DNA of 64,000 nucleotides from an uncultured Pseudoflavonifractor sp. (GCA_947651395.1 CANSYW010000002.1:62001-126000); one strand, 5' to 3'. Positions 46,664 to 57,146 are shown, counted from the stretch's first letter. The notes: generated from the letters alone by a model not told the origin. Numbers and translations: made by a program.

Positions 46664-48289
46664 ATGGCGAAGTTTATCACAGCGAAAGAGGCGGCGGAGC
46701 TCATTCCTGACGGAGCGACGGTGGGACTTGCCGGCATGGGTCTTTCCGGCTGGGCGGAGGAGATCGCCTGCGCCATCCGTGACCGGTACCAGGAGACAGG
46801 ACATCCCAAGGGCCTGCACCTGAAGCAGGGCAGTGCCATGGGCGACTGGGGCTACGGCAACCAGTTCGTGGGTTGGAACCGCTCCCGCCGGGAGGGAGGC
46901 CCCGATACCGAGCACGGCAACCGGGGAGCCACCCGGTTTGGTGAGGCGGGTCCCGGGCTCATCGCCAAGTGGACCAGTGCGCATGTGGGCAGTGCCTTCA
47001 CCCTGTGCGACCAGGCCCGGAAGAACGAGCTGGAGAGCTACTGCCTGCCCCAGGGGGTCATCATCAACCTCTGGCGGGAGATCGGCGCGGGCAGGCCTGG
47101 TCTGCTGACCAAGGTGGGCCTGGGCACCTTTGTGGATCCCCGGGTAGAGGGGGGGCGTATGAATGAGTGTGCCAAGGACGAGTTGGTGAAGGTGGTCAAC
47201 TTCGAGGGGGAGGAGTACCTGTTCTACCCCGCCTTCAAGTGTGACGTGGCTCTGCTCCGGGGCACCATCGCCGATGAGAACGGCAACATCTCCTTTGCCC
47301 GGGAGAGTGTGATCAACGAGGGCTTTGCCGTGGCTAACGCGGTGAAGAACTCGGGAGGTATCGTCATCGTCCAGGTGGAGTACCTGGCCAAGAAGGAGAC
47401 CCTGCCCGCCAAGGAGATCAAGATCCCCGGCAAGCTGGTGGATTATGTGGTGCAGGCCCAGGATCCCAAGTCCTGCTGGCAGGCGGAGGGCGACTACTGG
47501 GAGCCCGCCTTCTCCGGCGAGATCCGCAAGCCCCTGACCTCCATTGAGCCCCTGCCCTTTGACGAGCGGAAGGTGATCTGCCGCCGCTGCGCCATGGAGC
47601 TGAAGAAGGGAGATCTGATCAACCTGGGGGTGGGCATGCCCGCCGACATTGCCAAGGTGGTCAATGAGGAGGGGCTGACCGAGGAGGTCACCATGTCCAC
47701 CGAGAGCGGCATGGTGGGCGGCGTCCCCTCCGCCTTGCCCAGCTTTGGCTCCGCCTATAATCCCGAGGCCATCATCACCCCCAATGAGATGTTCGACCTC
47801 ATCAGCGGCGGCGGACTGAGCATGACCTGCCTGGGCATCGGCGAGGTGGATAAGGACGGCAACAACAACGTCAGCCGGATGGGCTCCCGTCTCACCGGCC
47901 CCGGCGGCTTTATCGACATTAGCTCCACCACCCCCAAGGTCATCTTTGCCGGCACCCTGGTGGGCAAGGCCAAGGTGAAGGTGGGCGACGGCAAGCTGGA
48001 GATCCTGGAGGAGGGCACCATCAAGAAGTTTGTGGACAAGGTGGGGCAGATCACCTTCTCCGGCCAATACGCACCCGACGACCAGGAGGTCCTCTATGTC
48101 ACCGAGCGGGCGGTGTTCAAGCTCATCGACCACAAGCTTACCCTCATTGAGATCGCGCCCGGCATCGACCTGGAGCGGGACGTGATCGCCCAGATGGGCT
48201 TCCGGCCGGAGATCGCCCCCGATCTCAAGGTCATGGATCCGGCTATCTTCCGGGAAAAGTGGGGCGGTCTTGCCGCCACTTTGAAATAA
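46664..48289 (+). CDS. Acyl-CoA:acetate / 3-oxoacid CoA-transferase (fused, YdiF/Pct type)
   Basis: 541 residues from ATG 46664 with AAAGGAG; the ORF track adds 36 upstream codons that include the promoter. Both halves (alpha about 1-290, beta about 310-541) are on one chain. The catalytic Glu lies in VTMSTESGMVGG, after the GVGMPADIAKVV motif. It transfers CoA between acetyl-CoA or propionyl-CoA and a carboxylic acid via a glutamyl-CoA intermediate. First gene of a block with two acyl-CoA dehydrogenases and Etf, pointing to fermentation of a short organic acid. Confidence 0.88.
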   Translation: MAKFITAKEAAELIPDGATVGLAGMGLSGWAEEIACAIRDRYQETGHPKGLHLKQGSAMGDWGYGNQFVGWNRSRREGGPDTEHGNRGATRFGEAGPGLIAKWTSAHVGSAFTLCDQARKNELESYCLPQGVIINLWREIGAGRPGLLTKVGLGTFVDPRVEGGRMNECAKDELVKVVNFEGEEYLFYPAFKCDVALLRGTIADENGNISFARESVINEGFAVANAVKNSGGIVIVQVEYLAKKETLPAKEIKIPGKLVDYVVQAQDPKSCWQAEGDYWEPAFSGEIRKPLTSIEPLPFDERKVICRRCAMELKKGDLINLGVGMPADIAKVVNEEGLTEEVTMSTESGMVGGVPSALPSFGSAYNPEAIITPNEMFDLISGGGLSMTCLGIGEVDKDGNNNVSRMGSRLTGPGGFIDISSTTPKVIFAGTLVGKAKVKVGDGKLEILEEGTIKKFVDKVGQITFSGQYAPDDQEVLYVTERAVFKLIDHKLTLIEIAPGIDLERDVIAQMGFRPEIAPDLKVMDPAIFREKWGGLAATLK

Positions 48290-48329
48290 ACAGGACGTCT
48301 CTAAAATATCATGTCAGGAGGAATTTGTT

Positions 48330-49472
48330 ATGAGCAACCCTTTCTTCAACGAAGACCATGAATCCATCCGCGAGATGGCCCGGGACTTTGCCAACAAGAC
48401 CCTGGCCCCCATCGCCGCCGAGGTGGACAAGACCGAGCACTTTCCCTTGGAAGTGGCCAAGCAGATGGCCGACCTGGGCTTCCTGGGCCTGAAGATCCCC
48501 GAGGAGTACGGCGGCCTGGGCCTGGATATGCGCTCCTATGTGTGTGTTATGGAGGAGATCGCCAGGAAGTGCGCCACCGCCACCCTGTTCATCTCCTCCG
48601 CCAACTCCCTGTCCACCGCCCCCATCGTTATCTCCGGCACTCCGGAGCAGAAGGAGAAGTACCTGCCCGGCGTGGTAGCCGGGGAGGAGTTTATCGCCTT
48701 CGGCCTCACTGAGCCCAACGCCGGCTCCGACGCCGCCAGCCTGACCACCAAGGCGGTGAAAGACGGGGACGACTATATCCTCAACGGCCGCAAGTGCTTT
48801 ATCACCATGGCCCCCATGGCCAATTACACCATTGTCTATGCCAAGACCGATCCCGAAAAGGGGGCCAAGGGCATCACCTGCTTTATGGTGGACATGTCCC
48901 TGCCCGGGGTGTCCTGCGGCAAGCACGAGGAGAAGATGGGCCAGCGGGGCGTGCCTGTGAGCGACGTGGTGCTGGAGGATGTGCGGGTGAGCAAGGACTG
49001 CGTCATCGGCGAGGTGGATCTGGGCTTTATCAACGCCATGAAGACCCTGTCCGTGGGTCGTGTGGGCGTGGCCTCCATGTGTCTGGGCATGGCTGCCGAG
49101 GCCATTGAACTGGCCGTGGAGCACACCAAGAACCGGGTGCAGTTCGGCAAACCTCTGTGCAAGCACCAGGCTATTGCCTTTATGCTGGCCGATATGGAGA
49201 CCAAGCTCAACGCCGCCCGGGGTCTGGTATACAACGCCGCCTGGCTTATGGACAACGGCGTGAAGGCCGACAAGGAGGCCTCCATGGCCAAATACTTTGC
49301 CGCCGAGGCCGCCATCGACATCATCAACAAGTCCCTCCAGCTCCACGGCGGCTACGGCTATTCCCGGGAGTATGCGATCGAGCGGCTCTACCGGGATATC
49401 CGGGTATGCTCCATCTATGAGGGCTCCTCTCAGGTCCAGCAGATCGTCATCTCCGGCCAGATGCTCAAGTGA
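48330..49472 (+). CDS. Acyl-CoA dehydrogenase 1 (short-chain, Bcd-like)
   Basis: 380 residues. FAD/substrate motifs FGLTEPNAGSDA and the C-terminal LQLHGGYGYSREY are standard. The catalytic Glu is in IYEGSSQVQ near residue 365, the short-chain position. Pairs with the Etf genes downstream. About 60% similar by eye to the second copy at 52343, so substrates may differ. GGAGG eight bases before ATG. Confidence 0.92.
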   Translation: MSNPFFNEDHESIREMARDFANKTLAPIAAEVDKTEHFPLEVAKQMADLGFLGLKIPEEYGGLGLDMRSYVCVMEEIARKCATATLFISSANSLSTAPIVISGTPEQKEKYLPGVVAGEEFIAFGLTEPNAGSDAASLTTKAVKDGDDYILNGRKCFITMAPMANYTIVYAKTDPEKGAKGITCFMVDMSLPGVSCGKHEEKMGQRGVPVSDVVLEDVRVSKDCVIGEVDLGFINAMKTLSVGRVGVASMCLGMAAEAIELAVEHTKNRVQFGKPLCKHQAIAFMLADMETKLNAARGLVYNAAWLMDNGVKADKEASMAKYFAAEAAIDIINKSLQLHGGYGYSREYAIERLYRDIRVCSIYEGSSQVQQIVISGQMLK

Positions 49473-49503
49473 CCGGAGCACAACAAGACTGAATCAAAAA
49501 GAC

Positions 49504-49545
49504 GCCAACGGGAGCGCCGCCGTGAAAGGCGGGGCTCCCGTTGGC
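49504..49545. repeat. Long intergenic hairpin
   Basis: GCCAACGGGAGC (49504-49515) pairs with GCTCCCGTTGGC (49534-49545), extended by CCGCC/GGCGG inside. The U-tract is only on the leftward side (GTCTTTTTG), so rightward it may act as a processing or stability element. Confidence 0.55.
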
Positions 49546-49571
49546 ATATGGAGGAAAGGAACGCGAAACCT

Positions 49572-50249
49572 ATGAGAAAAAGCACTTCGGCCCAGTGGGT
49601 CATCCGGATCCTCATCTATATCCTGGGCCTGTTCTCTTTGGCGATGGGGGTGGCCGTATCCGCCAATTCCGATCTGGGTATCTCCCCGGTCAACTCTCTG
49701 CCCTACGTGATCAGCGCCGTCGTCCGGCGGGATCCCGGCACCTGTGTGACCCTGGTCTTCTGCTTCTACATCCTGCTCCAGATCATTATCCTGCGCAGGG
49801 AGTTCAAGCCCGTCAATCTCTTTCAGATCGCTTTTTCCACCGTCTTCGGCTACTTTGTGAACTTCACCAAGGATCTGGTGGGGGACTGGGCCCTGCCCGG
49901 CTATCCCGGCAAACTGGTGATGCTGTGCATCAGCATTGTCCTGATCGCCGTTGGCGTGGTGCTCTATGTGGAGGTGGAACTGGTGCCCATGCCCATGGAG
50001 GGCCTGTCCCTGTGTATCGCCCAGAAGACGGGGGTGGCCTTCCACAATATGAAGATCATCATCGATTGTCTGGTGGTGGTCGTGGGCGTGGTTCTGTCGT
50101 TCCTGTTTCTGCATAAGCTGGCCTATATCCGGGAGGGGACCGTGATCACCGCCATCGTCACAGGCAAGGTCATGGCGCTGGTGAAAAAGCCCCTTTCCCC
50201 CTTGATCCAAAAGGTTTGTTTCGGCGCGGAGAGTGCCCTCGGGGACTGA
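49572..50249 (+). CDS. YczE/DUF6198-like membrane protein
   Basis: 225 residues from ATG 49572 (the track starts eight codons earlier without a ribosome site). About five helices; LGLFSLAMGVAVSANSDLGISPVNSLPYVIS is the family's N-terminal pattern, and VPMPMEGLSLCIAQKTG recurs later. The family is uncharacterised. Its position between acd1 and etfB suggests a link to transport for this pathway, but it could be a passenger. Confidence 0.72.
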   Translation: MRKSTSAQWVIRILIYILGLFSLAMGVAVSANSDLGISPVNSLPYVISAVVRRDPGTCVTLVFCFYILLQIIILRREFKPVNLFQIAFSTVFGYFVNFTKDLVGDWALPGYPGKLVMLCISIVLIAVGVVLYVEVELVPMPMEGLSLCIAQKTGVAFHNMKIIIDCLVVVVGVVLSFLFLHKLAYIREGTVITAIVTGKVMALVKKPLSPLIQKVCFGAESALGD

Positions 50250-50322
50250 TATGGGGCCAAAAATCGTTGCAAAAAAGGAAACTGATAAGTACAAGATCGG
50301 CAACAAAAATCTGTGAAAACTA

Positions 50323-50351
50323 TTGCAAAATCCGCAAAAAGGTTATATGAT
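50323..50351 (+). promoter_or_regulatory. etfB promoter
   Basis: TTGCAA (50323-50328), 17 bases, TATGAT (50346-50351). Confidence 0.7.
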
Positions 50352-50396
50352 AGGAACTGCGAGTTTCCACAAAATTCGGACAGGAGGAAAAGAAGC

Positions 50397-51200
50397 ATGA
50401 ACATTCTCGTCTGCGTCAAGCAGGTGCCGGATACGACTGAGATCAAGATCGATCCGGTCAAAAACACCCTCATTCGTGACGGTGTTCCCAGCATCCTCAA
50501 TCCCTTTGACGGGTACGCCCTGGAGGCGGCAGCTCGCATCAAGGACAAGGATCCCGACGCCAAGATCGTGGCGGTCACCATGGGCCCCCCCCAGGCCGTG
50601 GCCGTTCTGAAGGAGTGTCTGGCTATCGCCGCTGATAAGGCGTATCTGGTCTCCGGACGGACCTTTGGCGGTTCCGATACTCTGGCTACCAGCTACATTC
50701 TCTCCAGCGCTGTGAAGAAGATCGAGGAGACCGAGGGCAAGTTTGACGCCATCTTCTGCGGCAAGCAGGCCATTGACGGTGACACCGCTCAGGTGGGGCC
50801 TGAGATGGCGGAGCATCTGGGCTATCCCCAGGTTACATACGGCCTGGAGGCCGAGGTGGACGGCGACGGCCTGAAGGTCATCAAGGAGATGGAGGACGGC
50901 AAGGCCGTCATGGGCGTCAAGTTCCCCTGCGTGGTCACCTTTACCAAGCCCGCCTGGGATCCCCGCTATCCCACCATCAAGCGGAAGATGGCCGCCAACC
51001 GGGCTGAGATCCCCACCCTGGACGACACCATGTTCCCCGAGATGGACACCACCCGCATCGGTCTGAAGGGCTCTCCCACCCACGTGAAGAAGACCTTTGT
51101 GCCCCAGAAGAAGTCCGGCGGCGTGAAGATCCAGGAGGCCGACAACGAGACCGGCGCCAAGAAGCTCTTCGAGCTGCTCAGCGGCGCCAGCATTATTTAA
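50397..51200 (+). CDS. etfB: Electron transfer flavoprotein beta subunit
   Basis: 267 residues from ATG 50397 (ACAGGAGG upstream); the track's extra 28 codons are leader. MNILVCVKQVPDTTEIKI and the signature VTFTKPAWDPRYPTIKRKMAANRAEIP are diagnostic. Functions with EtfA as electron acceptor or donor for the acyl-CoA dehydrogenases beside it, and in anaerobes often as a bifurcating complex coupled to ferredoxin. Confidence 0.95.
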   Translation: MNILVCVKQVPDTTEIKIDPVKNTLIRDGVPSILNPFDGYALEAAARIKDKDPDAKIVAVTMGPPQAVAVLKECLAIAADKAYLVSGRTFGGSDTLATSYILSSAVKKIEETEGKFDAIFCGKQAIDGDTAQVGPEMAEHLGYPQVTYGLEAEVDGDGLKVIKEMEDGKAVMGVKFPCVVTFTKPAWDPRYPTIKRKMAANRAEIPTLDDTMFPEMDTTRIGLKGSPTHVKKTFVPQKKSGGVKIQEADNETGAKKLFELLSGASII

Positions 51201-51216
51201 AGGGAGGGGACGTACA

Positions 51217-52221
51217 ATGGAAGCCAAGACCAAAGACCTGTGGGTATTTGTTGAGACCAACGAGGACGGCACCGCCAAGAACGTTGGTATTGAGCTCCTG
51301 AGCCCCGGCAAGATGATGGCCGGCAAGCAGGGCGGATCGCTGGTGGCCGTGGTGATCGGCTCCGGTGTGGACGCCGCCGTCAATGACGCCGCCACCCATG
51401 GCGCCGACAAGGTGATCGTGGTGGACGGCCCCGAGTACAAGCAGTACAGCACCGACGCCTATGCCATCGCTCTGTGCACCCTGGTGGAGAAGTACGGCCC
51501 CACCAGCATGATGATCGGCGCCACCAACAACGGCCGTGACCTGGGCCCCCGGGTGTCCTGCCGCCTGAACACCGGCCTTACCGCCGACTGCACCGCGCTG
51601 GACATCGACGAGGAGAGCGGAAACGTGGCCTGGACCCGTCCCGCCTTTGGCGGCAACCTGATGGCCACCATTCTCTGCCCCGATCACCGGCCCCAGATCG
51701 GCACCGTCCGTCCCGGCGTGTTCAAGAAGGGCGAAGTCACTGCCGCCAATGCGGAGATCGTCAGGGAAGACATCCATGTGGACGCCAAGGACATCCGCAC
51801 CCAGCTTCTGGAGCTCATCCAGGACGTGGACGGCGAGAAGGTGGACCTGGAGGGCGCCGAGATCATCGTCTCCGGCGGCCGTGGCGTGGGCGGCCCTGAG
51901 GGCTTTGCCCCCGTGAAGGCCTTGGCTGAGGTCCTGGGCGCCACCGTGGGCGCTTCCCGCGCCGCCGTGGACGCCGGCTGGATCGCCCACAGCCACCAGG
52001 TGGGCCAGACCGGCAAGACCGTTGGCCCCAAGCTGTACATCGCCTGCGGCATCTCCGGCGCCATTCAGCATCTGGCCGGTATGTCCGGTTCCGACTGCAT
52101 TGTGGCCATCAACAAGGATCCCGACGCCCCCATCTTCGATGTGGCCGACTACGGCGTGGTGGGCAACCTCTTTGAGGTGCTCCCCGTCCTCACCGAGGAG
52201 ATCAAGAAGGCCCGGGCCTGA
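51217..52221 (+). CDS. etfA: Electron transfer flavoprotein alpha subunit
   Basis: 334 residues. C-terminal FAD motif LYIACGISGAIQHLAGMSGSDCIVAINKDPDAPIF is diagnostic; no N-terminal ferredoxin extension. 16 bases after etfB. Ends in a region with two competing inverted repeats before acd2. Confidence 0.95.
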   Translation: MEAKTKDLWVFVETNEDGTAKNVGIELLSPGKMMAGKQGGSLVAVVIGSGVDAAVNDAATHGADKVIVVDGPEYKQYSTDAYAIALCTLVEKYGPTSMMIGATNNGRDLGPRVSCRLNTGLTADCTALDIDEESGNVAWTRPAFGGNLMATILCPDHRPQIGTVRPGVFKKGEVTAANAEIVREDIHVDAKDIRTQLLELIQDVDGEKVDLEGAEIIVSGGRGVGGPEGFAPVKALAEVLGATVGASRAAVDAGWIAHSHQVGQTGKTVGPKLYIACGISGAIQHLAGMSGSDCIVAINKDPDAPIFDVADYGVVGNLFEVLPVLTEEIKKARA

Positions 52222-52233
52222 TCCATCCGTTTG

Positions 52234-52283
52234 TCTCTATGACTCTTGCGCCGCCCTCCCCCTTCCATAGAGAGCGGCGCAAG
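52234..52283 (+). repeat. Interleaved inverted repeats between etfA and acd2
   Basis: TCTCTATG (52234-52241) is complementary to CATAGAGA (52266-52273), and CTTGCGCCGC (52245-52254) to GCGGCGCAAG (52274-52283). The pairs cross. With zero bases between the two right arms they cannot form one pseudoknot, so the stems should exclude each other. Confidence 0.6.
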
Positions 52284-52289
52284 GTCATA

Positions 52290-52306
52290 TTTAGACATTG
52301 TCTAAA
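52290..52306. promoter_or_regulatory. Palindrome upstream of acd2, possible operator
   Basis: TTTAGACA-T-TGTCTAAA, perfect 8-bp arms, 37 bases before the acd2 start. Resembles the dyad at 7650. Confidence 0.45.
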
Positions 52307-52342
52307 ACTTCACAAATAGTCGATCAAAAGGAGGAAAATGGT

Positions 52343-53485
<1,143 letters not shown>

Positions 53486-53518
53486 GGGGTTTCCTCACAA
53501 AAATAAGAAAGATACGGC

Positions 53519-53552
53519 AAGGCCCGGTTCCTGATGGAACCGGGCCTTTTCG
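53519..53552 (+). terminator. Terminator
   Basis: AAGGCCCGGTTCC pairs with GGAACCGGGCCTT, TGAT loop, then TT; shared by the convergent PucR-family gene. Confidence 0.9.
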
Positions 53553-53576
53553 CACTCTTTTTCAGGAGGACCTCCG

Positions 53577-55232
53577 TCAAACGGATCCCCCCGCCCCCTG
53601 GTTTCCCTTTTCTGCCTCTTCGGCGCGGTTGCGCTTGAGCAGGAGAATGTCCTCCTTGCGGTAGCGGCGCATGTATTCCAGTACATGATAGCTGAACAGC
53701 AGCCGCTCTCGGAGGGCGGGATTGTCCAGACTCTGGCCCATTACATCCTCGATCTTTTTTACCTTGTAGAGCATGGTGTTGCGGTGGATGTAGAGAGCCT
53801 TGGCGGCCTCGGCGGCGTTTCGTTCACAGCACAGATAGGTGTAGAGTACATCGGTGAGGTTTCCGCCGGTCTTGTTGTCGTACATCACCAGGGAGATCAG
53901 GGAGGGGTGGCACAGATGGACGATGTTCCGGCTACCCAGATACTGCCGGGCGGATTGCTCGGCCATCTCGACGATCTGGTACATGCTGTAGTCTTCATAG
54001 AAGTAGACGCGCCCTTCCGGATCCATGGTCATACCCAGCTGAAGGGCGCTTTTGGTCTGGTGGTACATAGGGGGCAGGGAGGTGAGAAACTCGGAAAAAT
54101 TGCCGATGGCGGCATGGCCGTCATGCTGTGACAGGATCTGCTCCAGGGCCTCCCGGTCAAAGCGCAGGCGCACTCCCCGGTTCATCTTGCGGATAATGAG
54201 CAGGATATCCCCACGGTAGGTAGTAATGTTGCTGAAGGGAAAAATACGCTCCAGCTGGCTGATGACATAGTTCCAGGGGATGCTGGAGCGATCCTGGGTG
54301 CCGCCGAAGGATATCAGCATCACGTGGTAATAACGGTGAACCGCCAGCCGGATCTGCTTGAGCCGCTGCTCCAGCTCCTCGGGGTCTGTGAGGCGGAACT
54401 CAATGAGATCGGCGGCCAGAGCTCCGAAGTCGGCGTTGCTGCTGTAGTCCACACTTTTGTTGCTGAACATGTATTGGGAGATGTAGTCGGCCACCACCTG
54501 GGACAAATCGGTACAGCAGGGATCCGGTTCACCCCCGGGGAGGATGAGGATAAGCCGGGCGGCAATGAGATCCCGAAAACGCACCACCCGGACAATGGTG
54601 TAATTTCCGCTTTCGCCATACCGATATTCTATATGATCCTGATTTTTTCCGCCCACCAGTGGGGTCTGACGACGGATGGACTGGATGGTGTCATAGGTCT
54701 GGTATCCGTTTTCCCGCAGCTCGTCGGCGGTGGGGTCGTGGACGTCGGGGTGGTAGACCGAGGCGATGTGCTTGAAGCCGGTGTTGACCAACAGAAGTGT
54801 AGCCCGGAAGGGGGGAGCGGCCCTCCGGAGGAGTTCCTGGAGTCCGGCGTTGGTGTAGACCGCGTCGTGAAGGGCGTTATCCCAGCTCCAAAAGGCGTGA
54901 ATGTGCTCATGGATCCGATTGTAGAGAGGCAGCAGGGGCAGGGAGGTCTCCAGCAGCCAAAGCTGATCGGGGATGGAAAGTTCCTCCAGGGCGGGACAGC
55001 TACCAGCGCAGATAACGCACATGGGCGAGCGGGGGAAAAGGCCCTGCCGCAGACATTGCTCCACGACCCCGGCCTCTCCCACATAAAGACACTCAGAACG
55101 CAGGGCCTCGGCTCCATTGCGCTCCATCAGCTTGATGCCGCCGTGGAGATCTGGGGCCTCGCCGCCGGGATGGAAGCGAAGGATCACATCGCCCAGCCAG
55201 CAGCGGAGCATGGAAGGGGTGTACATACCCAT
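53577..55232 (-). CDS. PucR/CdaR-family transcriptional regulator
   Basis: 551 residues. The C-terminal helix-turn-helix (about 470-530, NAAEAAKALYIHRNTMLYKVKKIEDVMGQSLDNPALR) is the PucR/CdaR type. The N-terminal 450 residues lack a recognised PucR sensory domain, but LQELLRRAAPPFRATLLLVNTGFKHIASVYHPD could be a ligand-binding fold. Such regulators usually activate neighbouring catabolic genes on binding the substrate. Divergent from the CitMHS transporter operon over a 441-base region with repeated TGTGC-n5-GCACA palindromes. Confidence 0.85.
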   Translation of the reverse strand: MGMYTPSMLRCWLGDVILRFHPGGEAPDLHGGIKLMERNGAEALRSECLYVGEAGVVEQCLRQGLFPRSPMCVICAGSCPALEELSIPDQLWLLETSLPLLPLYNRIHEHIHAFWSWDNALHDAVYTNAGLQELLRRAAPPFRATLLLVNTGFKHIASVYHPDVHDPTADELRENGYQTYDTIQSIRRQTPLVGGKNQDHIEYRYGESGNYTIVRVVRFRDLIAARLILILPGGEPDPCCTDLSQVVADYISQYMFSNKSVDYSSNADFGALAADLIEFRLTDPEELEQRLKQIRLAVHRYYHVMLISFGGTQDRSSIPWNYVISQLERIFPFSNITTYRGDILLIIRKMNRGVRLRFDREALEQILSQHDGHAAIGNFSEFLTSLPPMYHQTKSALQLGMTMDPEGRVYFYEDYSMYQIVEMAEQSARQYLGSRNIVHLCHPSLISLVMYDNKTGGNLTDVLYTYLCCERNAAEAAKALYIHRNTMLYKVKKIEDVMGQSLDNPALRERLLFSYHVLEYMRRYRKEDILLLKRNRAEEAEKGNQGAGGSV

Positions 55233-55257
55233 AGAAGCTCACCTCACAGACAGGATA

Positions 55258-55272
55258 TGTGCTTTTAGCACA
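55258..55272. promoter_or_regulatory. Palindrome TGTGC-n5-GCACA, site 1
   Basis: TGTGCTTTTAGCACA, a perfect dyad 26 bases before the PucR-gene start. Same half-sites as site 2. Confidence 0.65.
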
Positions 55273-55289
55273 AAGCGGAAAGAAAAACT

Positions 55290-55305
55290 TGTGGGCGCGG
55301 GCACA
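55290..55305. promoter_or_regulatory. Palindrome-like site, imperfect
   Basis: TGTGGGCGCGGGCACA keeps the TGTG/GCACA ends but with a one-base longer centre. Confidence 0.4.
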
Positions 55306-55433
55306 AAGAGTGGGGGAAACTCTCCATAAGGATACCAGACGGCGGAAAATAAAGCAAGGGTTTGACAGAAAGAAAAAGAAGATGGGCGAAAATAATATAC
55401 AAAATACACAAAAAGAAAAGATAAAACTGTATA

Positions 55434-55448
55434 TGTGCGAAGCGCACA
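55434..55448. promoter_or_regulatory. Palindrome TGTGC-n5-GCACA, site 2
   Basis: TGTGCGAAGCGCACA, 176 bases from site 1. The 55233-55673 gap is otherwise purine-rich and without a gene; I could not find a convincing sigma-A promoter for the rightward operon, consistent with activator dependence. Confidence 0.65.
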
Positions 55449-55673
55449 AAAGACGAAGGCCTTTTTGGGCGGCGCATACCTATAAAGAACGGTTCGACTT
55501 ATGTTAAAGTATTCACATAGCACGTGGAGTGGCAGGCGGACGGCGGGGTCAGAGGGACGGAATAGACCCTGCCGGAGACAATGGAAGGGAGGAATGTGTG
55601 ACAACGATAGAGCGTTCTCTGTATGAAGTGTTCTGACATAAAAGCAATAGAGAAGAAAAGGAGAAAAACTAGT

Positions 55674-57044
55674 ATGGATATGCTTACTGTTGTCGGCTTT
55701 ATCCTGGTCATCGCCATGGTGGCCCTGGTCATTTGGGGGAAATGGGCGCTGCCCCCCATTTTGATCCTGTTGTCTACAATCGCCGTGTTTATCCTGGGAC
55801 TCTCCGGGTGTCTTGTGCCTCCCAAGGCTGAGGCTCCCGCAGTCATGGATGTACTTACCTGTCTGAAGGCCCTTCAGGGGTATCTGGGCACAGGTCTGAA
55901 TCAGGTGCTGAACACTGCTGCTCTGTTTACCTTTGCTGTGGTGTTCTTCAACGTACTGGGCGACGCCGGTGTGTTCGATATGATCGTGGATAAGATCCTT
56001 GGCGTTATCGGCAATTCCATCAGCCTGGTTCTTCTGGTGACCTGCCTGCTTACCTCCATTTCCCACCTGGATGGTTCTGGTGCTACCACTTGGCTCATCA
56101 CTGCCCCCACTATGCTGCCTATTTTCAAGAGAATGAAAGTGTCGCCTGTTATTATGATGGCGTACATCGCCCTGGTTTCCGGTGTAGAGAATATGCTCCC
56201 CTGGACCTCGGCTCTGGCTCGTGTGGCCTCCTCGACAGGACTGGAGCCCCGTGAGATCTGGATGCAGATGCTTCCGGCTCAGATCGTCGGGTTGATCTTG
56301 CTCTATGCGTCTGTTTTTGTGGTTGGCCCTCTGCTGAAGAAAAAGGGCGCTGGCATGAGCGATGCTGAGTTTGCGCAGATGAAGCTGGAGATGAAGACCG
56401 GTAAGGGAGAGTCGGTCCTTCCGGTCAGCAAGGGCGTCAAGATTTTTGACCTGTGCTTCCTGGTCGTTCTGGTCATTTGTCTGCTTATGGGTTGGATCAA
56501 CACCAACGTGGCCTTTATGATCGGTCTGTCTATTGCCCTGCTGGTCAACTGCAAGGACGCCAAGGAGATGACTTCTCAGATCAAGAAGCACGGCGCCAAC
56601 GCTCTGAACATGGTCATGATCATTTTCTCCATCGGCATGCTCTGCGGCGTACTCAAGGACACGGGTATGATGAACGCTATGACCAACTTCCTCATCGGTC
56701 TGCTGCCTGATTCCATGGGCAAGCACCTGGCCTTTATTGTGGGTATCGTGGCCGTGCCTCTCTCGATGGCTATTGGGTCGGATGCCCTTTACCTGGTTGC
56801 CGCTCCGATTTTCGGAAACATGGCGATCGCCTTTGGCGGCACTATGATGCAGGGTGCTGTTGCTTGTGCTATCGGCGCCTGCGTGGCGGTTAACCTCTGC
56901 CTGGTGGCTCCCACTCCCTACCTGGCCCTGGGTCTGTGCGGCGTGGAAATGAAGGACAACTTGAAATATTGTTTCCTTCCCACCTGGGTGCTTGGTATAT
57001 TGCTAATCATTGTGTGTGGGTTTACTGGAGCAGTCCCCTTCTAA
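55674..57044 (+). CDS. CitMHS-family organic-acid transporter
   Basis: 456 residues from ATG 55674, with AAAGGAG upstream; the track's 17 extra codons are leader. About twelve helices. MLTVVGFILVIAMVALVIWGKW at the start, SHLDGSGATTWLITAPTMLPIFKRM and DALYLVAAPIFGNMAIAFG are characteristic of CitMHS (citrate-metal:H+ symporters). Homologues also move other hydroxy-di/tricarboxylates. Here it likely imports the substrate of the following enzymes. Followed by a 13-bp hairpin that may reduce read-through. Confidence 0.85.
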   Translation: MDMLTVVGFILVIAMVALVIWGKWALPPILILLSTIAVFILGLSGCLVPPKAEAPAVMDVLTCLKALQGYLGTGLNQVLNTAALFTFAVVFFNVLGDAGVFDMIVDKILGVIGNSISLVLLVTCLLTSISHLDGSGATTWLITAPTMLPIFKRMKVSPVIMMAYIALVSGVENMLPWTSALARVASSTGLEPREIWMQMLPAQIVGLILLYASVFVVGPLLKKKGAGMSDAEFAQMKLEMKTGKGESVLPVSKGVKIFDLCFLVVLVICLLMGWINTNVAFMIGLSIALLVNCKDAKEMTSQIKKHGANALNMVMIIFSIGMLCGVLKDTGMMNAMTNFLIGLLPDSMGKHLAFIVGIVAVPLSMAIGSDALYLVAAPIFGNMAIAFGGTMMQGAVACAIGACVAVNLCLVAPTPYLALGLCGVEMKDNLKYCFLPTWVLGILLIIVCGFTGAVPF

Positions 57045-57075
57045 GTTTGCGTTGAATAGCTGAAAATCAATTAAT

Positions 57076-57146
57076 AATGCCCACCGCCCAGGTGTGTTTT
57101 GTCTGACAAGCAGGCGGACCGAGTTGCTGGGCGGTGGGCTGATTTT
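57076..57146 (+). terminator. Hairpin between transporter and dehydratase genes
   Basis: GCCCACCGCCCAG (57079-57091) is perfectly complementary to CTGGGCGGTGGGC (57127-57139) around a 35-base loop, followed by TGATTTT. A weak terminator or attenuator. Confidence 0.5.

Noticed and set aside
52234-52283. H-type pseudoknot
   Set aside because: The two right arms abut with no connecting base, so the 8-bp stem cannot be spanned; treated as alternative hairpins.
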